In this document: positions 1 through 8,921 of the stretch, piece by piece
Numbering within the stretch: the stretch's first letter is position 1
Layout of the letters: each line of letters starts with the position of its first letter
Assembly: GCA_003279015.1 (NCBI GenBank)
Contig: QCBV01000006.1
Span: forward strand, 62,001 to 126,000
Direction: 5' to 3'
Origin: Prochlorococcus sp. AG-347-J19
GTDB lineage: Bacteria; Cyanobacteriota; Cyanobacteriia; PCC-6307; Cyanobiaceae
DNA: 64,000 nt
Translations under genes and position numbers: made by a program
The notes under the pieces: generated by a model
What the model was told of the DNA's origin: nothing
Database searches by the model: none
What the model saw: the letters and a program-made list of their open reading frames with translations, nothing else

Positions 1-1166
1 TGCTTCAATCTGCAGAGGCATTTCCCATGAATTTAGGTTTTTTTGGAAAAGGAAACTCAACAAACGAGAGCAATCTTATTGATCAGGTGGAAGCTGGTGC
101 ATGTGGATTGAAGCTTCATGAGGATTGGGGAACGACTCCATCTACTATAAATTCTTGTCTTAATGTTGCAGATAAGTTTGACGTACAAGTATGTATTCAT
201 ACTGATACTTTGAATGAGGCGGGCTTTGTTGAAGATACCATCAAGGCTATTGCAGGAAGAACTATTCATACTTTTCATACCGAAGGAGCAGGCGGTGGTC
301 ATGCACCCGACATTATTAAAATTTGCGGAGAAAAAAATGTTCTTCCAAGTAGTACTAATCCAACAAGACCCTATACAAGGAACACATTAGAAGAACATCT
401 TGACATGTTAATGGTTTGTCATCATTTAGATTCTAAAATCCCAGAAGATATTGCATTCGCTGAATCAAGGATCAGAAGAGAGACTATTGCAGCTGAGGAT
501 ATCTTGCATGATATAGGTGCCTTTTCAATTATTGCAAGTGATTCTCAAGCTATGGGAAGAGTTGGTGAGGTAATTACAAGAACTTTTCAAACTGCCCATA
601 AAATGAAAGTCCAAAGGGGGCCGCTATCTCAGGATTCTGATAAAAACGATAATTACAGAGTAAAGAGATATCTTTCTAAAGTCACAATTAATCCTGCAAT
701 AGCTCATGGTATTGATAAACATGTTGGGTCTATAGAAAAGGGTAAAATTGCGGACTTGACGTTATGGAAACCTTCCTTTTTTGCAGTAAAGCCTGAATTA
801 GTTGTCAAAGGAGGATCTATAGTTTGGTCCCAAATGGGTGATGCAAATGCGTCAATTCCTACTCCAGGTCCTGTACATGGTCGACCTATGTTTGCAAGTT
901 TTGGACAATCTCTAATTAAGAGTTCTTTTACCTTTTTAAGTAAAAATTCAATTGATCAAAATATTCCAAATAAATTAGGCTTACAAAAGAAATGTATTGC
1001 CGTAGAAAATACCAGAAATATCAATAAATCGCACTTAAAACTTAATAGTAAACTACCAAATATTTCAGTTGATCCTCAAACTTATGAAGTTTTTTCTGAT
1101 GGGGAACTTCTTATTTGTGAACCTCTCGATGAAGTCCCAATGGCTCAAAGGTACTTTTTACTCTAG
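1..1166 (+). CDS. ureC: Urease subunit alpha, C-terminal part (gene truncated by window start)
   Basis: Translation has UreC hallmarks ([58 protein letters not shown]) and ends QRYFLL; the frame is open to the window edge. Confidence 0.95.
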   Translation, partial: LQSAEAFPMNLGFFGKGNSTNESNLIDQVEAGACGLKLHEDWGTTPSTINSCLNVADKFDVQVCIHTDTLNEAGFVEDTIKAIAGRTIHTFHTEGAGGGHAPDIIKICGEKNVLPSSTNPTRPYTRNTLEEHLDMLMVCHHLDSKIPEDIAFAESRIRRETIAAEDILHDIGAFSIIASDSQAMGRVGEVITRTFQTAHKMKVQRGPLSQDSDKNDNYRVKRYLSKVTINPAIAHGIDKHVGSIEKGKIADLTLWKPSFFAVKPELVVKGGSIVWSQMGDANASIPTPGPVHGRPMFASFGQSLIKSSFTFLSKNSIDQNIPNKLGLQKKCIAVENTRNINKSHLKLNSKLPNISVDPQTYEVFSDGELLICEPLDEVPMAQRYFLL

Positions 1167-2389
1167 AAGTTTTTAATTAATTCTTTTTCAGTTGTTTTAA
1201 TATCTTGTGACCCGGCAATTGCCAAATCCTCTTGCAGTTTGTTCTCACAAGATAGAACTCTTGACCAGCTTGGTAATTGCTGGGTCGTAGGGCAAGCTAA
1301 GTAATCTTCTGTAGCTGGTCTCAATAGTTTCGCAAATTTTTGTACTGATAGCTCTTCTTCATGTCTATCGTATGGAAGTTGATTAACTGCTGAATCTAAT
1401 CCAAATTGTTTTACCCGATCTTCCCCAACTCTTTTGTAAAGAACTTCTAAGGTAGCTAGTTGAGTACTTGTTAAGGTCTCTGCTTGATGCTCCATGAGAC
1501 CTCTTAAAACACTTGAAAGTATTTCTGTACACATTTTTTGCAACCCTTCTTTAGATGAATCACCAATATTCTTATGTTTATGATCAAACAAACCTAGGTC
1601 AACTTGGGCTATTTTGGAGGTTCTTACGTTTCTGTAAACCTCTGATAATAAACCTATCTCTAAACCCCAGTCACATGGAATTCGTAAATTCATAGCCAAG
1701 TCTTTAGTGAAAGCAAACTCACCTGCTAATGGATATCTAAATGATTGAAGATATTGTAAAAAGGGACCCTTCCCTACTAACTGCTCAAGACTTGCCAATA
1801 AGGGACCCACAAATAATCTTGTTGCTCTACCTTGTAATTGATTGGTCTCTAATGATAATCTGCTGTAAAAAGCCTTAACATACGATATTCCATATGATTC
1901 GTCCACAAGTGGAAGTATCATTCTTGAAGGATATAAAGGACTAAAAGTTCTTATATCAGCATCAAAAAGAGCAACAACTTCTGATTTTCTCGTTGCAACT
2001 CCTATGCCTTGCCAGACAGCCCATCCTTTACCTGGAGTTCCTAAAAGTTCTAACCCATTTTTTTCTTGGCTTTTTAATAGTTCTATTACAGAGGGAGAAT
2101 TAGTCCATTGAACGTGAACTGGAAATGGCATTGAGTCAAAAAATGATTTTGCTGCTTTAACTTGCTCAACAGTTTTTGCAGAGAGAGCAATAACTAATTC
2201 ATTTAAGCCTGTTAGGTCTTTTAAAACTTCTCTTATGTCTTTTAATGCTGGACGCTCAAACTCTTCGTATAAGCAAGGTATTAAAATGCTAGTTGATCTT
2301 TTTTTAAGACTTTTATTTAATTCTTTAAGTAAATTTCTTGTAACTCCATATTCATGTATTGTTGTGATTAACCCTTGTTGAAAGTCCAT
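1163..2389 (-). CDS. gpgS: Glucosyl-3-phosphoglycerate synthase (GT81 type)
   Basis: Glycosyltransferase with [11 protein letters not shown] motif and [18 protein letters not shown]-terminal region typical of GpgS; genomic context with phosphatase. Confidence 0.85.
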   Translation of the reverse strand: MDFQQGLITTIHEYGVTRNLLKELNKSLKKRSTSILIPCLYEEFERPALKDIREVLKDLTGLNELVIALSAKTVEQVKAAKSFFDSMPFPVHVQWTNSPSVIELLKSQEKNGLELLGTPGKGWAVWQGIGVATRKSEVVALFDADIRTFSPLYPSRMILPLVDESYGISYVKAFYSRLSLETNQLQGRATRLFVGPLLASLEQLVGKGPFLQYLQSFRYPLAGEFAFTKDLAMNLRIPCDWGLEIGLLSEVYRNVRTSKIAQVDLGLFDHKHKNIGDSSKEGLQKMCTEILSSVLRGLMEHQAETLTSTQLATLEVLYKRVGEDRVKQFGLDSAVNQLPYDRHEEELSVQKFAKLLRPATEDYLACPTTQQLPSWSRVLSCENKLQEDLAIAGSQDIKTTEKELIKNF

Positions 2390-2439
2390 TTTCTATTTGA
2401 TGTGCAGAATAGTATTAATACTTCGTTGATTTTTTCAAA

Positions 2440-4200
2440 GTGAAGCAAATTGATTCAGAGAAAAAATTAGATAGATTAAAGATTGATAAATTGTTAAAAA
2501 CAATTTATTCAAATAATACTACAGAAGAAATTAATTTTATTTCAAACCAATTATTACAGATTTTAGATGATTTCTCAGAGAAATCTGCTTATGAAGAAAT
2601 AAGAGATAAGGAAAGGTGGAATGAATCTCATTCGGTTTTGATAACTTATGCAGATAGTATTTATAAAAATGGAGAGGCAACCTTAATAACTCTTGGTGAG
2701 TTGTTAGGTAAACATTTTGGCAGTCTTTCAAAAGTTGTACATATTCTTCCTTTTTTGAAATCTACAAGTGATGGAGGTTTTGCTGTCTCAAGTTATGATT
2801 CCTTAGATGAAAAATTTGGTGGTTGGGATGATCTCAAAAGTATTTCTAAAAATCATTATTTAATGGCTGATTTAGTACTAAATCATGTCTCATCATCTCA
2901 CCCATGGGTTCAACAATTTATTAAATCCGAAGAACCGGGCATATCAAATGTTTTTTCACCGAAACAAAATCTTGACTGGTCAAATGTTGTTAGGCCAAGA
3001 AGTTCCTCTTTGTTTTCTCAAATAAATACTGAAGATGGCCCTAAACAAGTTTGGACAACTTTTGGCCCAGATCAAATTGATTTGAATTGGCATAATCCAA
3101 AAATGACACTTGAGTTCTTAAATTTAATTATTACTTATCTATCAAGTGGAGTTAAATGGTTCAGGCTTGATGCTGTAGGTTTTATTTGGAAGGAATCAGG
3201 GACAACTTGCTTGCATTTACCAAAAGCACATTCAATTGTGAAACTCTTAAGAGTTCTTCTAAATAAACTTCTTGATGAGGGAGTTTTAATAACTGAAACT
3301 AATGTTCCACAGAAGGAAAATCTATCTTATCTGATTCCTAATGATGAAGCCCATATGGCATACAATTTCCCATTGCCTCCTCTTCTCTTGGAGGCAATTA
3401 TTACTTCAAGAGCTGATATTCTAAACTCATGGATTTTTGAATGGCCCATATTACCTGAAGATACTACTTTATTTAATTTCACTGCATCGCACGATGGTGT
3501 TGGGCTAAGAGCTCTTGAGGGTCTAATGAATGAGCAGAGAATTAAAGATTTGTTAATTAATTGTGAGAAAAGAGGCGGATTAGTAAGTCATAGACGTTTG
3601 TCAAATGGTGATGATAAACCTTATGAATTGAATATTAGTTGGTGGAGTGCAATGGAGGACTCCAGCAGAGATGCTAAAAGATTTCAATATGAGAGATTTA
3701 TTTTAAGTCAATTATTAGTAATGGCTCTAAAAGGTGTTCCTGCTTTTTATTTACCAGCATTACTAGCTTCAGAAAATGATATCAAAAGTTTTTCTATGAC
3801 AGGTCAAAGAAGAGATCTAAATAGAGAAAAGTTTAAATCAGAAAATCTTTTAGCGGTTTTAAATAATCCTGAATCTAATGCTAATAAAAACCTAAAATAT
3901 CTTCGTAATGCTATGGATGTCAGATCAGAATTAAAGCAATTCCACCCTTGTTCCGAAATGAAATGTTTGTCTAAAGGTAGAAGTGATATTGTTGTGATCA
4001 AAAGAAGTAAAGGCCCTAAGTCTGTTTTTGCAATCCATAATATGACTGAAAATAAAATTAATTATCAATTGAATGATAATGATCTACCAAAAATAATTGA
4101 TAATGATTTCAATACTCAAGATTTTTTAACATCCACTAAATACAATTGCAAAAATATTAGTCTTGATCCTTTTCAAGTAATTTGGCTTAGTGCTTTATAA
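2440..4200 (+). CDS. GH13 sucrose-phosphorylase-like enzyme; possible glucosylglycerate phosphorylase (GH13_18)
   Basis: GH13 motifs: ADLVLNHVSSSHPW, WFRLDAVGFIWKE, LITETNVP, NFTASHDGVGLRALEG; next to gpgS/gpgP and glycerate kinase. Confidence 0.8.
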   Translation: MKQIDSEKKLDRLKIDKLLKTIYSNNTTEEINFISNQLLQILDDFSEKSAYEEIRDKERWNESHSVLITYADSIYKNGEATLITLGELLGKHFGSLSKVVHILPFLKSTSDGGFAVSSYDSLDEKFGGWDDLKSISKNHYLMADLVLNHVSSSHPWVQQFIKSEEPGISNVFSPKQNLDWSNVVRPRSSSLFSQINTEDGPKQVWTTFGPDQIDLNWHNPKMTLEFLNLIITYLSSGVKWFRLDAVGFIWKESGTTCLHLPKAHSIVKLLRVLLNKLLDEGVLITETNVPQKENLSYLIPNDEAHMAYNFPLPPLLLEAIITSRADILNSWIFEWPILPEDTTLFNFTASHDGVGLRALEGLMNEQRIKDLLINCEKRGGLVSHRRLSNGDDKPYELNISWWSAMEDSSRDAKRFQYERFILSQLLVMALKGVPAFYLPALLASENDIKSFSMTGQRRDLNREKFKSENLLAVLNNPESNANKNLKYLRNAMDVRSELKQFHPCSEMKCLSKGRSDIVVIKRSKGPKSVFAIHNMTENKINYQLNDNDLPKIIDNDFNTQDFLTSTKYNCKNISLDPFQVIWLSAL

Positions 4201-4201
4201 A

Positions 4202-4999
4202 ATGATAGAAAATTCTTCTATTTGGGTAGTAAGTGATGTAGATGGTACTTTAATGGATCACTCCTATGATTTGTCACCTGCTAAAGAAACTATAAAAAAA
4301 CTACAAAAATTATCTATACCCGTAATTCTTTGTACAAGTAAAACCGCTTCTGAAGTAAAAGTTATTAGAAAGGAACTTAACTTGACGGATCCTTATATTG
4401 TTGAGAATGGTGCGGCAGTATACGGTGAATCTCTTGAAAGAGTAAATGGAGAAATTATTCTTGGAATAAAATACGAAGTTCTTGAAGAAATCTTAAATCT
4501 TATTTCTAATGAAATCGATTATAAACTTACTCCTCTTAATAATCTCACTGATCAAGAAGCCACTCAGCTAACAGGTTTAGAAGGCAAGTCATTGAACTTA
4601 ATGCGTGATAGGCATTGGAGCATGCCTTTTTTAAATCCGCCAAGTTACTTAGAAGAGAAAATTAATATCTGTTGTAAAAAGTTCAATGTTGATGTTTTTA
4701 AGGGAAATAGAATGAGTCACTTATTATCTACAAAATCGAATAAAGGTAAAGCAATAAATGCTCTCAAAGAATATTCAAATATTCAAAATATTGAGATTAT
4801 AGGTTTGGGTGATTCTCCAAATGATTTACCTCTACTTTTAAACTCAGATATTAAAATTGTTATTCCTGGAATAGATGGACCTAACTTGAACTTACTAGAT
4901 AAATTACAAAATTTAGAGTTTACTTTAGCTTCTGAACCTAATGGATATGGTTGGAAAAATGAAATCAATAAATTTATCGATGAGCGAGAACTAAGTTAG
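4202..4999 (+). CDS. gpgP: HAD-family glucosyl/mannosyl-3-phosphoglycerate phosphatase
   Basis: VVSDVDGTLMDHSYDLSPA, CTSKTASEV, IGLGDSPNDLPLL; ORF track starts at GTG 4190, in-frame ATG at 4202. Confidence 0.82.
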   Translation: MIENSSIWVVSDVDGTLMDHSYDLSPAKETIKKLQKLSIPVILCTSKTASEVKVIRKELNLTDPYIVENGAAVYGESLERVNGEIILGIKYEVLEEILNLISNEIDYKLTPLNNLTDQEATQLTGLEGKSLNLMRDRHWSMPFLNPPSYLEEKINICCKKFNVDVFKGNRMSHLLSTKSNKGKAINALKEYSNIQNIEIIGLGDSPNDLPLLLNSDIKIVIPGIDGPNLNLLDKLQNLEFTLASEPNGYGWKNEINKFIDERELS

Positions 5000-5003
5000 A
5001 AAG

Positions 5004-5948
5004 ATGAAAGATTTAGATATTAATTTTCCTCTTGATAAATTTGAAAAATTAATTATTGACATTGGTTGGGAATCCTTGGATGATTGGTTCAATTTTTGGA
5101 ATAATCAAAAAGATATTCTTTCTATTGATCAATTTTGGAATCATAAAGTAAATGATGATTGGATTTGGGGTCTAGCTTTGCCTCTTTTATCTCAGGCATA
5201 TAAATTTCAAAATAATTTTTCTAATAGAAAAATAATTGGGATCTCAGCTTTACCCGGAACAGGCAAAACAACATTGGGTAATTGGCTTGAATCAATATCG
5301 TTAAAATTAAATTTCAAAATTGCTGTTATTTCAATTGATGATTTTTATCTCCCTTCAGATGAAATGAAATTAGCAATTAAGGACAACCCTTGGAATGTCT
5401 CAAGAGGTTTTCCTGGTAGTCACTCAGTAAAATTGATGTATGAAAAATTATTAAATTGGAAAATAAATGGAGATTTAAATGTACCAGTTTTCGATAAATC
5501 TTTAAGAAATGGATTAGGAGATAGATCTCATTGGAGATTAGATAATCCTGATTTGTTAATTATTGAGGGTTGGTTTTTGGGAATTGAACCTTTTTCTAGG
5601 GATGTTAATCATCTATATATAAATTCAACAGATCTAAGTTCTAATGAATCTTCTTATACTCGTATAATTCAAAATAATTTAAGAACTTATTTAGAAGTTT
5701 GGAGTTTAATAGATAATATTTGGCATTTAAAGCCTTTGAAGTTTGAATACATGAATATGTGGAAGACTAACCAAGAAAAAGAGATGTTTTTGCAGAAAGG
5801 AAATGCCCTACAAGATAAAAAATTAACTAATTTCTTGAGAATGCTTAATGTTTCTATTCCTCATAAAAGTTTTGATGTTATTAATTCTTATGCGTTGTTA
5901 TTAATTGATCAGGAAAGAAATTTAGTTGAAGTTGGATTAAATTTGTAG
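5004..5948 (+). CDS. glyK: D-glycerate 3-kinase-like P-loop kinase
   Basis: GISALPGTGKTTLGNWL P-loop, SIDDFYLPSDEM, GWFLGIEP typical of plant/cyanobacterial glycerate kinases. Confidence 0.8.
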   Translation: MKDLDINFPLDKFEKLIIDIGWESLDDWFNFWNNQKDILSIDQFWNHKVNDDWIWGLALPLLSQAYKFQNNFSNRKIIGISALPGTGKTTLGNWLESISLKLNFKIAVISIDDFYLPSDEMKLAIKDNPWNVSRGFPGSHSVKLMYEKLLNWKINGDLNVPVFDKSLRNGLGDRSHWRLDNPDLLIIEGWFLGIEPFSRDVNHLYINSTDLSSNESSYTRIIQNNLRTYLEVWSLIDNIWHLKPLKFEYMNMWKTNQEKEMFLQKGNALQDKKLTNFLRMLNVSIPHKSFDVINSYALLLIDQERNLVEVGLNL

Positions 5949-5971
5949 AAATTTTTAAATTTCTTTTTTTT
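5947..5971 (+). terminator. Weak AT-rich hairpin plus T-run after glycerate kinase
   Basis: AGAAATT TTTA AATTTCT followed by T8. Confidence 0.35.
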
Positions 5972-6038
5972 CAGTAATTTTTTATACATTATTTGTAGTT
6001 CATATTGGTGTTTAATGAAAGATATTTTTTTGTTTTAG

Positions 6039-6266
6039 ATGGTTGAGTTTTCTTACAAAAATGATGGCTGTAGAATGGTTGTTTTGAGATGTATAGGTCC
6101 ATCAAATTTTTTTTTAGAGAGAGTATTATTCCCAACTGATATTCTTACTTTTATGGCCCCAAACGATTCAAGAGTAGAAATTTGGGGAAATGAATTATAT
6201 GGACCTAAGCTAGAAGAGAGAATAAGAATTTCGGCTGATAATGAAGATTCTACTTTAGTTGCTTAG
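6039..6266 (+). CDS. DUF1830-type conserved cyanobacterial protein
   Basis: Sequence pattern CRMVVLRCIGPSNFFLERVLFPTDILTFMAPNDSRVEIWG. Confidence 0.65.
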   Translation: MVEFSYKNDGCRMVVLRCIGPSNFFLERVLFPTDILTFMAPNDSRVEIWGNELYGPKLEERIRISADNEDSTLVA

Positions 6267-6355
6267 AGAACAAATTCTCTAATTGTCTTCGAGTCAAAAT
6301 TTTTTACAAAAGACTAATTTTTATTGATATTATCAAACTAGTTTTTGTTTTTGAG

Positions 6356-6481
6356 ATGCATTATTTTTCTTCTTTTGCCATAGGAGGTTTTGTCCCCTCT
6401 GCAGCCATTGCTGGAGTTCTTCTTTTAGTTGGTTTAGGAGCTTTCTTTTATCTTGGTATTAAAGGACCTACAGATTATTGA
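6356..6481 (+). CDS. Small single-TM protein, 41 aa (MHYFSSFAIGGFVPSAAIAGVLLLVGLGAFFYLGIKGPTDY)
   Basis: ATG-to-TGA ORF translated by hand; hydrophobic segment; below the ORF track size limit. Confidence 0.6.
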   Translation: MHYFSSFAIGGFVPSAAIAGVLLLVGLGAFFYLGIKGPTDY

Positions 6482-6542
6482 ATCTAAGGAATATAAACCA
6501 TAGGTTATTTTGATTTTTAATAACTTTTTTAATTATTTAATT

Positions 6543-6677
6543 ATGGATTTAACTACAATTTTATTTATATTGAGCTTACCATTTGTTTTGTTAACTGTTT
6601 ACTTTGGGACAAAAAATAATTTTTACGAAAGCGAAAACTATAAAGGAGATGGCTGCGCTCACGATGTGAAAAGGTAA
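6543..6677 (+). CDS. Small membrane protein, 44 aa (MDLTTILFILSLPFVLLTVYFGTKNNFYESENYKGDGCAHDVKR)
   Basis: ATG-to-TAA ORF translated by hand; one N-terminal TM segment and polar tail. Confidence 0.6.
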   Translation: MDLTTILFILSLPFVLLTVYFGTKNNFYESENYKGDGCAHDVKR

Positions 6678-6682
6678 TTTTA

Positions 6683-6961
6683 TTAATTTCTCCCGCTAAA
6701 TATACATGTCCATTTACTATCAAATTGCCATACAGGTTTATAAATTTCTGTGCTTATAATTTCACCTGCTTTTTTACAAGTATCTAGATCTTCCATTGGG
6801 ATGGAGTGTAATGAGGGACTTGTTATTCCACTTACCTCAGGCCTGCCCCCTGGTCCTTGTCTATAAGTCCCAATTACTAACCAATATTTCGCACTTAAAG
6901 AATTAGAATAAAAAATCAGAGAAAAAAGAAATAATAATACTGAAATAGTTTTTCTTTGCAT
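6683..6961 (-). CDS. Hypothetical secreted protein
   Basis: N-terminal signal-peptide-like segment MQRKTISVLLFLFSLIFYSNSLSA. Confidence 0.6.
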   Translation of the reverse strand: MQRKTISVLLFLFSLIFYSNSLSAKYWLVIGTYRQGPGGRPEVSGITSPSLHSIPMEDLDTCKKAGEIISTEIYKPVWQFDSKWTCIFSGRN

Positions 6962-7042
6962 TAATTTTTATTAGTTTTTATTTCTTAAATGTATATTGTT
7001 TTTTCTAATTTGCTACTAATAAATCAATAATTTAAATATGGT

Positions 7043-7843
7043 TTGGAATATTTAGAATTTTTTTTATATGGCTTAATTCAAGGTCTAACAGAATTTATTC
7101 CAGTAAGCAGTACTGCTCATTTAAAAGTAGTATCTATTTTTTTTGGAATTGGTGATCCAGGACCCTCTTTGTCTGCAATTATTCAAATTGGAAGTATTTT
7201 GGCTTTAGTTTGGTACTTTAGGAATGATATTTTTAAATTAAAAAGTCAATCTTTAAAAAATATTTTTGATTACTTTTTGCATAAAAGGATATTAAGGTCA
7301 ATTTTTATAGGTACTATTCCAATTATTTTACTTGGTGGATCCATAAAGATTTTTGTCCCAAATTTCTTCGATGAGATTTTTCGTTCAAATTTATCAATTG
7401 CTTTAGTTTCTCTCTTAATGGCAATTTATATGTACATTGCAGATAGTTCGAGAAAAGGTTATTTAAATTTAAAAAATCATAAATATTCCGACAGTCTTTT
7501 GATAGGGTTTTCTCAAGCTTTTGCAATTTTTCCTGGTTTTTCTAGATCTGGTGTTACTATTTCTACTGCTCTAATATCAGGATGGGATAGAGGAGAAGCT
7601 GCAAAATTCTCTTTCCTTCTAGGTATGCCAGCTATATCTATTGCCGCAATTGTTGAGTTTATTTCCTCTTTTAATGAATTTTTTGCATTTAGTTTTTTAC
7701 CTTTAATAGTTGCCATTATTACTACATTTTTTTCTTCTTTATTAGCTATCGATTTCTTATTAAAGTATGTTTCTTCTAGAGGGTTAAAATTGTTTATTGT
7801 CTATAGGGTTATATTTGGGATTTTAATTCTTCTGAATTTATAG
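7043..7843 (+). CDS. uppP: Undecaprenyl-diphosphatase
   Basis: GLIQGLTEFIPVSSTAHL and FPGFSRSGVTIS motifs; TTG start. Confidence 0.93.
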   Translation: MEYLEFFLYGLIQGLTEFIPVSSTAHLKVVSIFFGIGDPGPSLSAIIQIGSILALVWYFRNDIFKLKSQSLKNIFDYFLHKRILRSIFIGTIPIILLGGSIKIFVPNFFDEIFRSNLSIALVSLLMAIYMYIADSSRKGYLNLKNHKYSDSLLIGFSQAFAIFPGFSRSGVTISTALISGWDRGEAAKFSFLLGMPAISIAAIVEFISSFNEFFAFSFLPLIVAIITTFFSSLLAIDFLLKYVSSRGLKLFIVYRVIFGILILLNL

Positions 7844-7898
7844 ATGTTAGTGAAATAATTTTTTTTAATTGTGTTAATGTTTAAAAAAATTGTCTCCA

Positions 7899-8054
7899 AT
7901 GAATATTTTTATCTCTTTCCAGCTAGGTGAAGTTCAAGTTTCAAATCTTACAATATTAGTTTTAGTTTTTTTTTCATCTTTTACTTTTATTGCTGTTGGT
8001 ATAAGTTCATATAAACTTTATAAATCTCTTATAAATGATGATGATGAAAAGTAA
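7899..8054 (+). CDS. Small single-TM protein, 51 aa (MNIFISFQLGEVQVSNLTILVLVFFSSFTFIAVGISSYKLYKSLINDDDEK)
   Basis: ATG-to-TAA ORF translated by hand; central TM segment; stop lies directly next to the tRNA-Pro 3' end. Confidence 0.55.
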   Translation: MNIFISFQLGEVQVSNLTILVLVFFSSFTFIAVGISSYKLYKSLINDDDEK

Positions 8055-8128
8055 TCGGAACGGCGGGATTTGAACCCACGACCCCCACTACCCCAAAGTG
8101 GTGCGCTACCAAACTGCGCTACGCCCCG
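8055..8128 (-). tRNA. trnP-TGG: tRNA-Pro (anticodon TGG)
   Basis: Reverse complement CGGGGCGTAGCGCAGTTTGGTAGCGCACCACTTTGGGGTAGTGGGGGTCGTGGGTTCAAATCCCGCCGTTCCGA folds as a cloverleaf with TGG anticodon. Confidence 0.95.
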
Positions 8129-8155
8129 TACTTTTACTATAGGGATAAGTTGGAT

Positions 8156-8884
8156 TTAATTGTTATTCTCAATAGGATTGTTATCAGATCTCAATACACA
8201 TTTATCAACTTCCCAATTAAAGTTCTCCCAAATATAGTCTTTTAATTTGTAATTACTACCTGTAAAGCTTCCTAACTTAACTTTTGTAGGTGAAGCAGAA
8301 CAATACTGTCTGCTGCCTGCTGATGCAAGATATTGTTGATGGTAATTTTCTGCATAAAAATAGGAATCTATCATTTTTATTTCAGTTTCAATTAAACCAT
8401 TATTTTTTTTATTTAGTTCTTTTTGATATTGCTCTTTACTGGCTAATATGATTTGTTTATTATTTTCATTTTTATAATATATTGCTGACCTATATTGAGT
8501 TCCTATATCGTTTCCTTGTCTATTTTTCTGTGTTGGGTCATGACATTCCCAAAACATTTTTAATAAATCACTTACGTCTATTTCACTTTTATCCCAAATT
8601 ACTCTCACAACTTCTGAGTGCCCAGTTAATCCTGAACATACTTCGTAATAAGTTGGGTCAATTTTATCTCCACCAGCATAACCTACTGATGTTGTGACTA
8701 CTCCAGGAAGTTTCCAAAAACATTTTTCAGCTCCCCAGAAACAACCACATCCAAATATTATTTCATCTTCTTGAGGAGTAGGTTCTTTTCTAATCTCTGT
8801 TTTTAGTATTCTATGGACTGGATTATCATCATTAGTTAGGGTTGACTCTATATTATTCATAATGTTTTTTAGAAATTTAAGCAT
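8156..8884 (-). CDS. msrA: Peptide methionine sulfoxide reductase A
   Basis: GCGCFWGAEKCFWKLPGVVTTSVGYAGG, YYEVCSGLTGHSEVV. Confidence 0.93.
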   Translation of the reverse strand: MLKFLKNIMNNIESTLTNDDNPVHRILKTEIRKEPTPQEDEIIFGCGCFWGAEKCFWKLPGVVTTSVGYAGGDKIDPTYYEVCSGLTGHSEVVRVIWDKSEIDVSDLLKMFWECHDPTQKNRQGNDIGTQYRSAIYYKNENNKQIILASKEQYQKELNKKNNGLIETEIKMIDSYFYAENYHQQYLASAGSRQYCSASPTKVKLGSFTGSNYKLKDYIWENFNWEVDKCVLRSDNNPIENNN

Positions 8885-8921
8885 AATTTAAATCTTTATA
8901 GCATAAGTTAAAAAATAACTT

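Noticed and set aside
6263-6282. TTAGAGAA-CAAA-TTCTCTAA hairpin at the end of the DUF1830 gene
   Set aside because: 8-bp stem but includes the stop codon and has no T-run; too weak to call a terminator
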